A stretch of DNA of 38,062 bases from a virus (IMGVR_UViG_3300020182_000083:1-38062); one strand, 5' to 3'; shown: positions 25,640-32,226, counted from the first letter of the stretch. Numbers and translations are program-made. The notes: generated from the sequence alone by a model not told the origin.

Positions 25640-27230
25640 AAATCACAAAGTCCGGTGTAGTCGGCGGTTTTCTGTAACCAGCAGTATAGGGCGTTTTTGT
25701 TGCACCTTTCGCCCGGTCTACCAATGATTCAAAAAAAGCCATAGTTAACCCATCCGGCTCTTCTTCTTTTATCTCAGGGACATGAACCTGCTGCAACGCC
25801 ATATTGGCAATACCCAAAGAAATAACAAGATCATCATGAGGCTTCCCCTCATACACAGTGTTCCCGCCCGAACGAGTCTTACGAGAGAAAGCCAACAACT
25901 CCGTAAACGTATCCTCACAATGAAGGATAAGCTTTCCACGCCGCAACCCTGCCCCCAGCTCGTCAACCAAAACCATCTTTGAAGCCTGGTTCGTATGCCA
26001 GCCCACATTGCGTGTTACAGACTGCCGGATGTTGTCACGCACATGCATGTAAAGATTCGGGTACTTCAAATCGTACGTGAGCCTCCGCACCACCACCAGG
26101 CCATGCGTGTTCCGTTCAGGAGCGAGCAAAGCCGTGTTGTACCACAACGCCAACCTAGCCAAATAATCAGAAAAGTCTTCAGGCACAATACGTTCACGGA
26201 ACACAGCCACAACCTGGCCCGTGTTCGCTTTAATCACAGTGGCTGTAGAGTAGTCGCCGTCCTCTGCACCAGTAGCCACGTCAGCGCCTACCACATACAG
26301 CATGCCGCCTTGCGGTTTCTCCCACACTTTCAAGTTCGGCTCAGGAACCCGGACAAGAGTGGCGACCCCGTCGTCCCCTTCTGCCAGTATCCCTTCAAAA
26401 GCGGGCGGCAAAATCTCTATACGAGACTTCAACATGTCAGTGTCAAATGCCGGGTTACCCGAAGCTATAAATGCTTCTTCGTCAGTAGCCGGGTATTCCT
26501 GCGACAACTGCCAAGGTTCCATGTCCTTCGTGCGCTGCAAGTACCATGCCTCGTCACGAGACGGAATGGAATTCCAAGGAAAAAACATTGCCTTAAAATT
26601 GTTGGTTCCAGCCTTGGCAGAATTGTAAAACTTGTGGAACCAGTTGCCAAACCCGTTAGCCGTAGAGATGCCAATAATCTGCCCGCCAACTTCAGTCGCG
26701 GGATAGATAGCAGTCCAAGCCTCAGCAGGATCGTTAAAGAACGCCCACTCGTCAGCAATAATCAAAGAAGCCGTAATGCCACGAGCAGCGTTCTCACGGG
26801 AAGCCATTGACTCGATAGAAGAACCGTTCTGAAAATTAAGCTCAAGCAGATTCTGTTTCTCAACCGCAGGCCCACGCTCTTTCATCCAGTCAGGAATGCG
26901 GGCATAACCATACTTGCTCATCTGCAATAGCTTTTTAGCAAAATTTTCGGTACGAGAAAGCATTACAATCGTTTGGTCAGGGTGAAAGAACGCTATCCAA
27001 AACGCGTAAGCAGCAGACAGAGTCGACCAGCCAATCTGGCGGGCTTTCAACGAAATAGTGTTTTCGCCGCTTTCCCACGTTTCCAAAGCTATCCGCTGAG
27101 GCTCTCGCAACTCAAACAACGGCGAAGCCCCAGGAGTCGAAATGTGCCAATACGTTTCTAAAAAATAGAACACGTTTGCTTTGCAACGGCGGAACTCTAC
27201 CTCTTGCTCAACCTCCTCCCTGGAAGCCAT
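25632..27230 (-). CDS. Terminase large subunit
   Basis: 532 residues with both enzyme domains. ATPase: Walker A-like KARQIGWST (62-70), Walker B SLIIADEW (Asp160, Glu161) and the coupling-type motif GISTANGFG (187-195). Nuclease: VGADVATG (Asp317), Glu372 in LLAPERN and HDDLVISLG (Asp466, Asp467). It drives genome packaging and cuts concatemers. The ATG overlaps the stop of a 44-residue gene as TAATG and has GAGGAAGAG upstream. Length and motif order are normal for the family. Confidence 0.92.
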   Translation of the reverse strand: MASREEVEQEVEFRRCKANVFYFLETYWHISTPGASPLFELREPQRIALETWESGENTISLKARQIGWSTLSAAYAFWIAFFHPDQTIVMLSRTENFAKKLLQMSKYGYARIPDWMKERGPAVEKQNLLELNFQNGSSIESMASRENAARGITASLIIADEWAFFNDPAEAWTAIYPATEVGGQIIGISTANGFGNWFHKFYNSAKAGTNNFKAMFFPWNSIPSRDEAWYLQRTKDMEPWQLSQEYPATDEEAFIASGNPAFDTDMLKSRIEILPPAFEGILAEGDDGVATLVRVPEPNLKVWEKPQGGMLYVVGADVATGAEDGDYSTATVIKANTGQVVAVFRERIVPEDFSDYLARLALWYNTALLAPERNTHGLVVVRRLTYDLKYPNLYMHVRDNIRQSVTRNVGWHTNQASKMVLVDELGAGLRRGKLILHCEDTFTELLAFSRKTRSGGNTVYEGKPHDDLVISLGIANMALQQVHVPEIKEEEPDGLTMAFFESLVDRAKGATKTPYTAGYRKPPTTPDFVIYA

Positions 27231-27364
27231 TACTCTTCCTCATCTTTTTCAGGTTGAGCAACCTCCAACTGTTCCGCATACAACACCAGACTTGTCAAAA
27301 CGTGGCCTACTAGCGGCGACATCTGCTCACCTTTAACCATGTCCCACCAGCCCGCAGCGTCCAT
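27230..27364 (-). CDS. Small protein coupled to terminase
   Basis: 44 residues. The ATG at 27364-27362 overlaps the previous stop, and its TAA overlaps the terminase ATG by one base. It begins with MDAAGWWDMVKGEQ, has a hydrophobic helix (LVGHVLTSLVLYAEQLEV) and ends acidic. It could be a small terminase partner. It fills exactly the only gap between its neighbours, which supports a real gene. No family was recognised. Confidence 0.6.
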   Translation of the reverse strand: MDAAGWWDMVKGEQMSPLVGHVLTSLVLYAEQLEVAQPEKDEEE

Positions 27365-27729
27365 CACGCTAGCCGTTCATCTATTTTGTTAATCTTCGCT
27401 TGCAAATCTGCACGCTTTGCCAGCAGCCGATCTGTCTTTTTGTTATCAGATTCCCCGACTATGAGCGCCAGCTCACCTTCTTCATTCAGGGCTTCACCTT
27501 CTAAAAACGAATAATTTTTCACGTCTGCCAAAACTATTAGAGCGTCTTTCCACGTCATGATCCCAACTATTTCCCCTGCAGGACCAGAATTCGTGTACAC
27601 AGCCACTTCACGTCCAGACGGTTTGCCCGATTCATCGGTCATTACAGACTGAAACGCTGCTTTTGGAGAAGCCTCAAACGCCTGCTTAAACATTTTAAGG
27701 TCTACAAGTTTTGCTGATCTTAAATGCAT
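27364..27729 (-). CDS. Hypothetical protein before terminase
   Basis: 121 residues from the ATG at 27729-27727, chosen because AGGAG stands seven bases before it. The longer frame would run into the fibre-like gene. The middle is beta-like (GREVAVYTNSGPAGEIVGIM) and the C-terminus a basic coiled coil (KKTDRLLAKRADLQAKINKI). No motif was recognised. Its stop overlaps the next ATG. It lies eight bases after the stop of the beta-roll gene. Confidence 0.65.
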   Translation of the reverse strand: MHLRSAKLVDLKMFKQAFEASPKAAFQSVMTDESGKPSGREVAVYTNSGPAGEIVGIMTWKDALIVLADVKNYSFLEGEALNEEGELALIVGESDNKKTDRLLAKRADLQAKINKIDERLA

Positions 27730-27737
27730 GCCTGCTC

Positions 27738-28652
27738 CTATGCCATTCTTAAATATTTGTTTGGAGAAGTGCCTGAAACCCACAACTGCCCTGCCGTCAA
27801 AGCAGGTTGCAAGTATGGAGTGGGGGTAGTTGGAAGCGCCCCGAAATCAATGGTGGCACCGAAAGCTTTAAAATTTTCTACGTGCGTTGTAAACTGGCCG
27901 ACAGATGTGCGGGTGTCACAGCCCAACATGACAGAAAAATCGTTGTTGTTAGTATTGTTATCTCCCACCAAAACTGCTGATGAAACACAGTTGTCAATCG
28001 AGTTGCTGTCGCCCCCAATAATTGCCGAGCGGTATGTGGTAGTAAGCTCGCTCCGAAGGGAAGAAATCACGGAGCTTCTCACGCTGTCAGTAACAGTGTT
28101 GTCTTCTCCTCCTAGCACCACAGTTGAATAACTTCCAGTTACGGTGTTAGCTCTCCCGCCCAAAACTGTTGCGTAACGTGAATCGTCCACACTAGAAGTG
28201 TGAGACATCAAAACAATTTCGTAGCTATCTGCTGTCGCTGCCAAAGTATTGTAAAAACCTTGAACCAGGCTTCTTCGCGCTCCCCACGCTCCCCCAGGAG
28301 CGCCAACAGTGCTGCCAATACAACCGATGGCGACAACATCCCTAGAGTTAGCACCATTAATCGTTGTGTCGCTAGAAGCCATTATTGTAGATTCGGCCGC
28401 ATCATTAATAGAGCAGCTTATTCCCCCAACAATTCCTGATTCCAAAGAACCAGTAATAGTGTTTGTGTTGCCACCTGTAATCGTTGAATAATCAGAATTA
28501 GTTATTTTTGAATCTTTCCCACCCAGCACAGCGTTTTGGGCACCGGCAATCACAGCGTTATCCACGCCACCCAAAACGAGCGAACGGCTGGCAGGGTTAG
28601 TGCCCTTCAACAAGCGGTTCTGCAGAAGGATCTCTCGCCTAGTCTGACTCAT
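27738..28652 (-). CDS. YadA-like beta-roll adhesin or fibre between the terminase genes
   Basis: 304 residues. From residue 23 to about 240 it repeats short units of the kind S-x-I/V-x-G-G-x-x-N-x-I/V-T (VLGGVDNAVIAGAQNAVLGG, YSTITGGNTNTITGSLESGI, YSTVVLGGEDNTVTDSVRSS). This is the left-handed beta-roll of trimeric autotransporter heads and of some phage fibres. The end (NFKAFGATIDFGALPTTPTP, then AGQLWVSGTSPNKYLRMA) looks like a trimeric tip. Receptor binding is likely. Its site between the small and large terminase genes, far from the fibre locus, is unusual. Confidence 0.75.
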   Translation of the reverse strand: MSQTRREILLQNRLLKGTNPASRSLVLGGVDNAVIAGAQNAVLGGKDSKITNSDYSTITGGNTNTITGSLESGIVGGISCSINDAAESTIMASSDTTINGANSRDVVAIGCIGSTVGAPGGAWGARRSLVQGFYNTLAATADSYEIVLMSHTSSVDDSRYATVLGGRANTVTGSYSTVVLGGEDNTVTDSVRSSVISSLRSELTTTYRSAIIGGDSNSIDNCVSSAVLVGDNNTNNNDFSVMLGCDTRTSVGQFTTHVENFKAFGATIDFGALPTTPTPYLQPALTAGQLWVSGTSPNKYLRMA

Positions 28653-28688
28653 CCCGACCTCAAAGTCGTGATGCGAGCAGTCGTGGGG

Positions 28689-29159
28689 CTATCCATCGTT
28701 AGCCCATTCCGCTACAGCAGCTTCTAATTCCTCATCGCTCATGGCCGTAGGCTCCACCGCTTCCACAGGGACCGGTTCTTCTTTAACCTGCACGTCGACC
28801 TTGGCGGGCGTGAGGTGGCGGGCTGTCGGCTGGTAGAAAGCCATCCAGTCTTTGCGGGCCTGAGGGTTCCCTTTCAGTGCCTGTTCGTAGGCCACGTCAA
28901 GGATTGCTCTGGTCTTGTAGTCGACTTCACCTTTTTCGAGTGACAGTTGGCGACGCGCCATCTTGTAGTCATCTCTTTGCATTGTCCGCATACAACGATT
29001 GCGACTATGGCCACGACTGTTGCAATAGCCGACCAAAGTCTTTTCGCCTTCGTCACGCAAATCTCTAGGAGTGGTATCCCACTCAAGCAGTTCTTTACCG
29101 AACTCAGACAATTCACGAGCAGTCGTGTCGGGTTCATTAGGCAACATTCCAAACTTCAT
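28689..29159 (-). CDS. Putative small terminase subunit
   Basis: 156 residues, a helical charged protein near the head of the packaging operon. It has a Cys-containing basic part (YCNSRGHSRNRCMRTMQRDD), helices such as DYKTRAILDVAYEQALKGNP and ARKDWMAFYQP, and an acidic end (MSDEELEAAVAEWAN). The pattern of helices with a GNPQARKDW turn is like small terminase proteins that recognise the packaging site. No helix-turn-helix is certain. An inverted repeat lies directly before its start. Assignment rests mainly on position. Confidence 0.6.
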   Translation of the reverse strand: MKFGMLPNEPDTTARELSEFGKELLEWDTTPRDLRDEGEKTLVGYCNSRGHSRNRCMRTMQRDDYKMARRQLSLEKGEVDYKTRAILDVAYEQALKGNPQARKDWMAFYQPTARHLTPAKVDVQVKEEPVPVEAVEPTAMSDEELEAAVAEWANDG

Positions 29160-29166
29160 GGTTAAA

Positions 29167-29208
29167 GCACCCGGCCACCCTGAGAGAGGAGGAAGAATGA
29201 CCGGGTGC
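29167..29208. promoter_or_regulatory. Inverted repeat directly upstream of the small terminase gene
   Basis: A perfect eight-base inverted repeat GCACCCGG (29167-29174) and CCGGGTGC (29201-29208) is separated by 26 bases. The loop on the plus strand holds AGAGAGGAGGAAGA right before an ATG. In the minus-strand message the repeat ends eight bases before the small terminase start and could mask its ribosome site or serve as a protein-binding site. It could also be a packaging recognition site. Confidence 0.4.
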
Positions 29209-29228
29209 GAGCACCACCATACCAGCGA

Positions 29229-29465
29229 TCAGAAACCCTCGTCCACTTCCGCAGCAAACTCACACAACAAAGTGATCTCGTCAATAGCCGCCTGCAGCAC
29301 ACGCGCCACTTCACGCACCAAAGAAGGCTCCAACCCTTCTCCCCACAAAGCCTTACCTTCTAACAACTCCACCATATCCACAAGCTCATCCATAGACGAG
29401 CAGCCTACACACGCCACACTAGAGACACAAGTCTCTCCAAATAGCTGCACCCGCTGCCTCTGCAC
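29229..29465 (-). CDS. First gene of the virion operon, small Cys-containing protein
   Basis: 78 residues from the GTG at 29465-29463, chosen because AGAGGAG lies a few bases before it; an ATG 24 codons later is the alternative. Cys13, Cys19 and Cys22 sit near the start. The rest is acidic amphipathic helix (DELVDMVELLEGKALWGEGL, PSLVREVARVLQAAIDEITL). It lies about 75 bases after the strong promoter. It may be a regulator of late expression. No family was recognised. An opposite-strand frame overlaps it but looks like a shadow. Confidence 0.65.
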   Translation of the reverse strand: MQRQRVQLFGETCVSSVACVGCSSMDELVDMVELLEGKALWGEGLEPSLVREVARVLQAAIDEITLLCEFAAEVDEGF

Positions 29466-29546
29466 CTAGCTCCTCTCTGCACTCTGTGCCCGAGGAGCCG
29501 GAACTAAAGGAGGCGACCCTCGCTGCCGCTCACTCCGGTATTTGAA

Positions 29547-29575
29547 AGCCTAGCTGCACCCTAGGCCAAAGTCAA
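29547..29575 (-). promoter_or_regulatory. Strong sigma70-type promoter for the virion operon
   Basis: On the minus strand TTGACT (complement of 29570-29575), 17 bases, TAGGCT (complement of 29547-29552). This fits the actinobacterial principal sigma consensus, where TTGACN and TANNNT are typical. Runs of T and A just upstream (29576-29625) resemble an UP element. Transcription would start near 29540 and reach the first gene at 29465. It is the clearest promoter in the window. Confidence 0.65.
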
Positions 29576-29579
29576 GAAA

Positions 29580-29889
29580 AAACTTATTAAATCTCAAAAC
29601 CCAATAAAACAAAGACATACAGAGGGTTCAAAGACTGCTCGCTTACTGCTCGCAAAAACAAAACATGGTCCCAGACATAGCCCTATGCGGGCAAAGACAC
29701 ATGGTGGCAGAGCCACCCTATGGTGGACCCATAAGCTCGACTGTAGTGTACCCCGCCTTTTTCACACCACAACCAGCCACCCACCACCAGGTACCATCCC
29801 CACCAAAACCCACCCCCACCAATCTCGCCTAACCCGCCCTCCACCCCTAAGGGTACCCGCCGCCGGATTTTTGTCAAGGGGGTAGGGGG
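29580..29889. other. Gene-free stretch: A-rich then C-rich, with alternative hairpins
   Basis: No convincing gene. Bases 29576-29625 are A-rich on the plus strand. At 29703-29717 there is a hairpin GGTGGC-AGA-GCCACC, and its right arm can instead pair with GGTGG at 29722-29726. Bases 29760-29880 are extremely C-rich with many CCACC runs. Two GGTACC-containing sites (near 29790 and 29850) lie inside this part. The composition contrasts with the G-rich side right of 30230. Confidence 0.5.
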
Positions 29890-30000
29890 TGACATGTGTC
29901 ACATGTGAAATGCGTCACATCGGGCGTTTGGTTGCTTCATTTACGCAGCAAGCGCTTCGTCGATGCAATGGTCATGTGTCACATGGTCATGTGTCACACA
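29890..30000. repeat. Four ATGYGTCACAY repeats (iteron or operator cluster)
   Basis: Copies of an 11-base motif: ATGTGTCACAT (29894-29904), ATGCGTCACAT (29910-29920), ATGTGTCACAT (29974-29984) and ATGTGTCACAC (29989-29999). Spacing is 16 bases within the first pair, 15 within the second, and 80 between pairs. The first site also lies in palindromes GTGACATGTGTCAC and TCACATGTGA. Repeats on one face of the helix beside an AT-rich stretch suggest a replication origin or a multi-site repressor operator. Confidence 0.6.
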
Positions 30001-30092
30001 CTGGGAATGGTTCTTATTCCTATTCCCCACTGCCGGCTCTAGTGCTTCGCAAATGAAGCAGGCGCTAACTATATGATTAATTAGATTAGGGC
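29933..30092. other. Candidate replication origin: inverted repeats and AT-rich segment
   Basis: TGCTTCATTT (29933-29942) is repeated inverted as AAATGAAGCA (30051-30060), enclosing the second repeat pair. The right arm also forms a local hairpin TGCTTC / GAAGCA (30043-30048 and 30055-30060). Just beyond, 30066-30092 is AT-rich around ATGATTAATTAGATTAG. The plus strand is C-rich to the left and G-rich to the right of this zone, and genes diverge from it. Together these are signs of an origin. No DnaA boxes are assigned with confidence. Confidence 0.5.
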
Positions 30093-30123
30093 GCACCCTT
30101 TACTGTTGGTTTAGGGTTGGGGT

Positions 30124-30203
30124 AATCCGCATTGGTGCTGGCATTGCGCCCATTTGTTGCTGGCGAGCAATCCGCATTAGTGCCGGGGTTGCACTCATTT
30201 GTT
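30124..30203. repeat. Two 35-base direct repeats, 45-base period
   Basis: Copy one is 30124-30158 and copy two 30169-30203. Both start AATCCGCATT and end CATTTGTT, with about six differences between. They lie between the AT-rich segment and the G-rich RNA-like region. They could be protein-binding sites next to an origin. Confidence 0.6.
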
Positions 30204-30696
30204 AGTTGGTGCTTAGGTAGTGAATCGTCGCGAGGTTAGTGGGTGGCGGGGTAGGTGTGGCCGGGCCTTGGGGGCTGTTAGGGGCGATTGTGGGGGCTGT
30301 TTGTTACGTTTGTGACAGCATTGTTTCGGTTGTGTTACAGAGTGGCTTCGGGTTGTGTTGGGAGGTCGGCGGGGTGTTAGGTTCTAGCCGTTGCCGAGTT
30401 AGGGGCAGCGAGACGGTACCTCAGGCCCTCGGGCCTTGGGGCATGTGCCGTCCGATGTTCTTTGACAACTTGCACCGCTACCTAGTAGCGCTACCGACAT
30501 AACGAACGCGGATTCTAACTCCGATGGCGATGGGCGCAGTGTGGGAAGTAGTGGTCTATAGGTTCCCTGGTTCTGGTGTGAATACCTGGCAGGCATGGAG
30601 GGAACAAGCTAGCAAGACTTGCCTTGGGGCAGGACTAGACGGTGTCGGATGGGATTACCCCGCGACGCTCAGTGAGTCCGGCTCTAGGGCAAGTGG
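30204..30696 (+). other. G-rich gene-free region with several RNA hairpins
   Basis: Open frames here have poor composition and no ribosome sites. Hairpins on the plus strand: CGTTGCC / GGCAGCG (30389-30395, 30404-30410), AGGCCC / GGGCCT (30423-30428, 30431-30436), CGCTAC / GTAGCG (30476-30481, 30485-30490), and GTTCCCT / AGGGAAC (30562-30568, 30599-30605). A TTGACA at 30462-30467 lacks a fitting -10 box. Together with the folded element that follows, this looks like a long leader or non-coding RNA. Confidence 0.4.
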
Positions 30697-30849
30697 TCTA
30701 GTAGAGCCACCAACGTGGTAGCTCGTCCGGTCGTAGGAAATACCCCTACGTGGTAGCTGGTCCTGTCCGGGCCAGTGCAGAAGCGGACGAGTGCAGAAGC
30801 GGCGAGAGTCGGTCGTGGTGGCTCTACTAGATCGGGGGATGTTCCCCCG
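30697..30849 (+). ncRNA. Strongly folded RNA element upstream of the accessory operon
   Basis: A perfect 16-base inverted repeat, TCTAGTAGAGCCACCA (30697-30712) and TGGTGGCTCTACTAGA (30816-30831), closes a branched fold. Inside are a stem CTCGTCCG / CGGACGAG (30722-30729, 30784-30791) and two hairpins within it: CGTAGG / CCTACG (30732-30737, 30745-30750) and CTGGTCC / GGGCCAG (30757-30763, 30769-30775). A GC hairpin CGGGGG / CCCCCG (30833-30838, 30844-30849) follows, then the ribosome site of the next gene. A competing hairpin, 30704-30712 with 30716-30724, would break the outer stem, which suggests a switch. It may be a cis-regulatory RNA or the end of a larger one. Confidence 0.6.
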
Positions 30850-30870
30850 CGCTAAGAGAGAGAGAGACAC

Positions 30871-31188
30871 ATGATGGGACACAATCCGATGTATCAGCCC
30901 GAGTCTGTTGAGACAGTGGAACGTCTGGATCACGACCAGGCGTTAGAGTATTCGTTGAACCTGCTGGAAATGGCGATGCTAGACGAGCATTATGACCTAG
31001 CTCGGACAGCTCGCGAGTCTATCGCTGCTATCTGGCGGCATAAGACAAGCGACTTCGGCGGCATGTTTGTGGCGATGGTGATGCATGGCAAGCGGATAGA
31101 CGCCGACTGTGGCCTTTATCTAGAACGCGGCATGACCTACCATAGGGATGGCGATACGTACCTTGCTACGTGGTCGCTTCATAGCTAG
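30871..31188 (+). CDS. Hypothetical protein, first gene of the accessory operon
   Basis: 105 residues behind AGAGAGAGAGACAC and directly after the folded RNA element. It is mainly helical and acidic (HDQALEYSLNLLEMAMLDEH, LARTARESIAAIWRHKTSD), with a small end containing one cysteine. It starts at the first of two adjacent ATG codons. No family was recognised. The GA-rich leader is shared with the next gene, which suggests matched, efficient translation. Confidence 0.7.
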   Translation: MMGHNPMYQPESVETVERLDHDQALEYSLNLLEMAMLDEHYDLARTARESIAAIWRHKTSDFGGMFVAMVMHGKRIDADCGLYLERGMTYHRDGDTYLATWSLHS

Positions 31189-31265
31189 TCGGTTAGTCCA
31201 GCTAGGGCTATCGGGCGTATGTCCGATGGTCTCATGGTGAACTACACCAAGAGAGAGAGAAAGCC

Positions 31266-32120
31266 ATGCCAGGAACAACCAAGGTAACCAGCGCTCGGGT
31301 CTACATGTCGGACGAGGTCCGAGACGACTACCGAACCTATGCGGAATTCCGTACACAGTTCGGTTTCGTTCATCGTCCCGGGGTCGTAAAGATATTGACC
31401 CAACCGACGGACAATTCGAAACTTGATAAGTCCACACTACCTACGTGGGGGCTGTCGCTAGCACCGCACACTATCGCTCGTGACTACTGCAGGGCGCACG
31501 GCATCCAGTCGGGGTATTCCGTGCCCGACCAGTGTCCACATGCGACTGTTGAATGTAGCGCTAACTGTTTGCAGGCTAACGGTAACGGACGATATGAGAG
31601 CGCACAGCTCGGGCGGATCTGTAAGACGGTATTCGCTCACACCTACCCGGAGGCGTTCGCTCGGATCGTAGAGCATGAGGTTAGGTCCAACCTTGCGACA
31701 ACTCTCGGTGAGTGTTTGCATCGGCTCAACGTGTTGAGCGACCGACGCTGGGAAGTACTACTTCCACGGGTGTTCAAGCTGCGGGATCCGTTGGGTCGTC
31801 TGGCCCGGTTCTACGATTACAGCAAGATTCCGGCTCAGATCCGTGAACGCAACCGACCAACGAACTACCACCTGACATATTCGGCCACCGAACATACTAC
31901 TGTCGACGCTATCCGGTCGATGGTCGACGCTGGACACAGTGTGGCTGTCGTGATTCGGGCCAAGGCCAGCGAGCTGGACGTGCCGACGTGGCACGGTATG
32001 GACGCCACGAACGGCGACCTGCACGATGACCGAACACAGGACAGCGCCGGGGTTGTGCTGCTGTCGGCTAAGGGTACGATGCGACGCTCCCCGATGGCTA
32101 AAGAACTAGCGACGGCATGA
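31266..32120 (+). CDS. GP88-family phage protein
   Basis: 284 residues. The pattern matches the phage GP88 family (gene product 88 of mycobacteriophages and relatives): GLSLAPHTIA, a cysteine block C-X6-C-X3-C (Cys90, Cys97, Cys101, in DQCPHATVECSANC) followed by LQANGNGRYESAQLGRICKT with Cys119, then FYDYSKIP, NYHLTYSATEH, SVAVVIRA and GDLHDDRTQD. The function of the family is unknown. The cysteines could hold a metal or an iron-sulphur cluster. Its leader AAGAGAGAGAGA is like that of the previous gene. The 77-base gap before it holds no gene. Confidence 0.8.
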   Translation: MPGTTKVTSARVYMSDEVRDDYRTYAEFRTQFGFVHRPGVVKILTQPTDNSKLDKSTLPTWGLSLAPHTIARDYCRAHGIQSGYSVPDQCPHATVECSANCLQANGNGRYESAQLGRICKTVFAHTYPEAFARIVEHEVRSNLATTLGECLHRLNVLSDRRWEVLLPRVFKLRDPLGRLARFYDYSKIPAQIRERNRPTNYHLTYSATEHTTVDAIRSMVDAGHSVAVVIRAKASELDVPTWHGMDATNGDLHDDRTQDSAGVVLLSAKGTMRRSPMAKELATA

Positions 32121-32179
32121 CCTTGCTGCTGATAGTCCTACTGTTGGCCGCTGCACTGTGGTGTGTCGGCCCGCGATGA
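32117..32179 (+). CDS. Twenty-residue membrane micropeptide
   Basis: The ATG overlaps the stop of the GP88 gene (ATGA). The peptide is almost wholly hydrophobic (TLLLIVLLLAAALWCV) and ends Gly-Pro-Arg, so it should insert in the membrane. Micropeptides of this type often regulate membrane proteins or help lysis. It is too short for normal gene finders. Translational coupling and clean composition support it; chance cannot be excluded. Confidence 0.45.
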   Translation: MTLLLIVLLLAAALWCVGPR

Positions 32180-32180
32180 A

Positions 32181-32217
32181 CCCAACCCAACCCAGCCAAC
32201 CCAACCAACCAACCCAA
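32181..32217 (+). repeat. Imperfect CCAA/CCCAA tract before a ribosome site
   Basis: Repeated CCAACC and CCCAACC units fill the leader of the 32227 gene and end just before AAGGAG. The tract is free of G except one base. A purer tract stands before the next gene. It may keep the leader unstructured so that ribosomes load well, as CA-rich leaders do. Confidence 0.7.
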
Positions 32218-32226
32218 GGAGACACC

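Noticed and set aside
29197-29469. Plus-strand frame of 90 residues with a fine ribosome-like site
   Set aside because: Its product is Ser/Thr-rich low-complexity sequence, and the minus-strand gene on the same bases has a better composition, promoter and ribosome site.
29890-30000. CRISPR array
   Set aside because: Repeats are only 11 bases with 4-5 or about 50 bases between them, which is iteron-like; no cas genes apart from a Cas4-like nuclease fold.
30239-30502. Plus-strand frame of 87 residues
   Set aside because: Gly-rich read-through of a G-rich region, no ribosome site, and hairpins across it.
30524-30721. Plus-strand frame of 65 residues
   Set aside because: It runs into the folded RNA element, and has no ribosome site or recognisable protein pattern.
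29466-30870. tRNA or tmRNA gene
   Set aside because: No acceptor and T-arm combination with a proper T-loop was found by eye on either strand. The outer 16-base stem near 30700 is too long for a tRNA.
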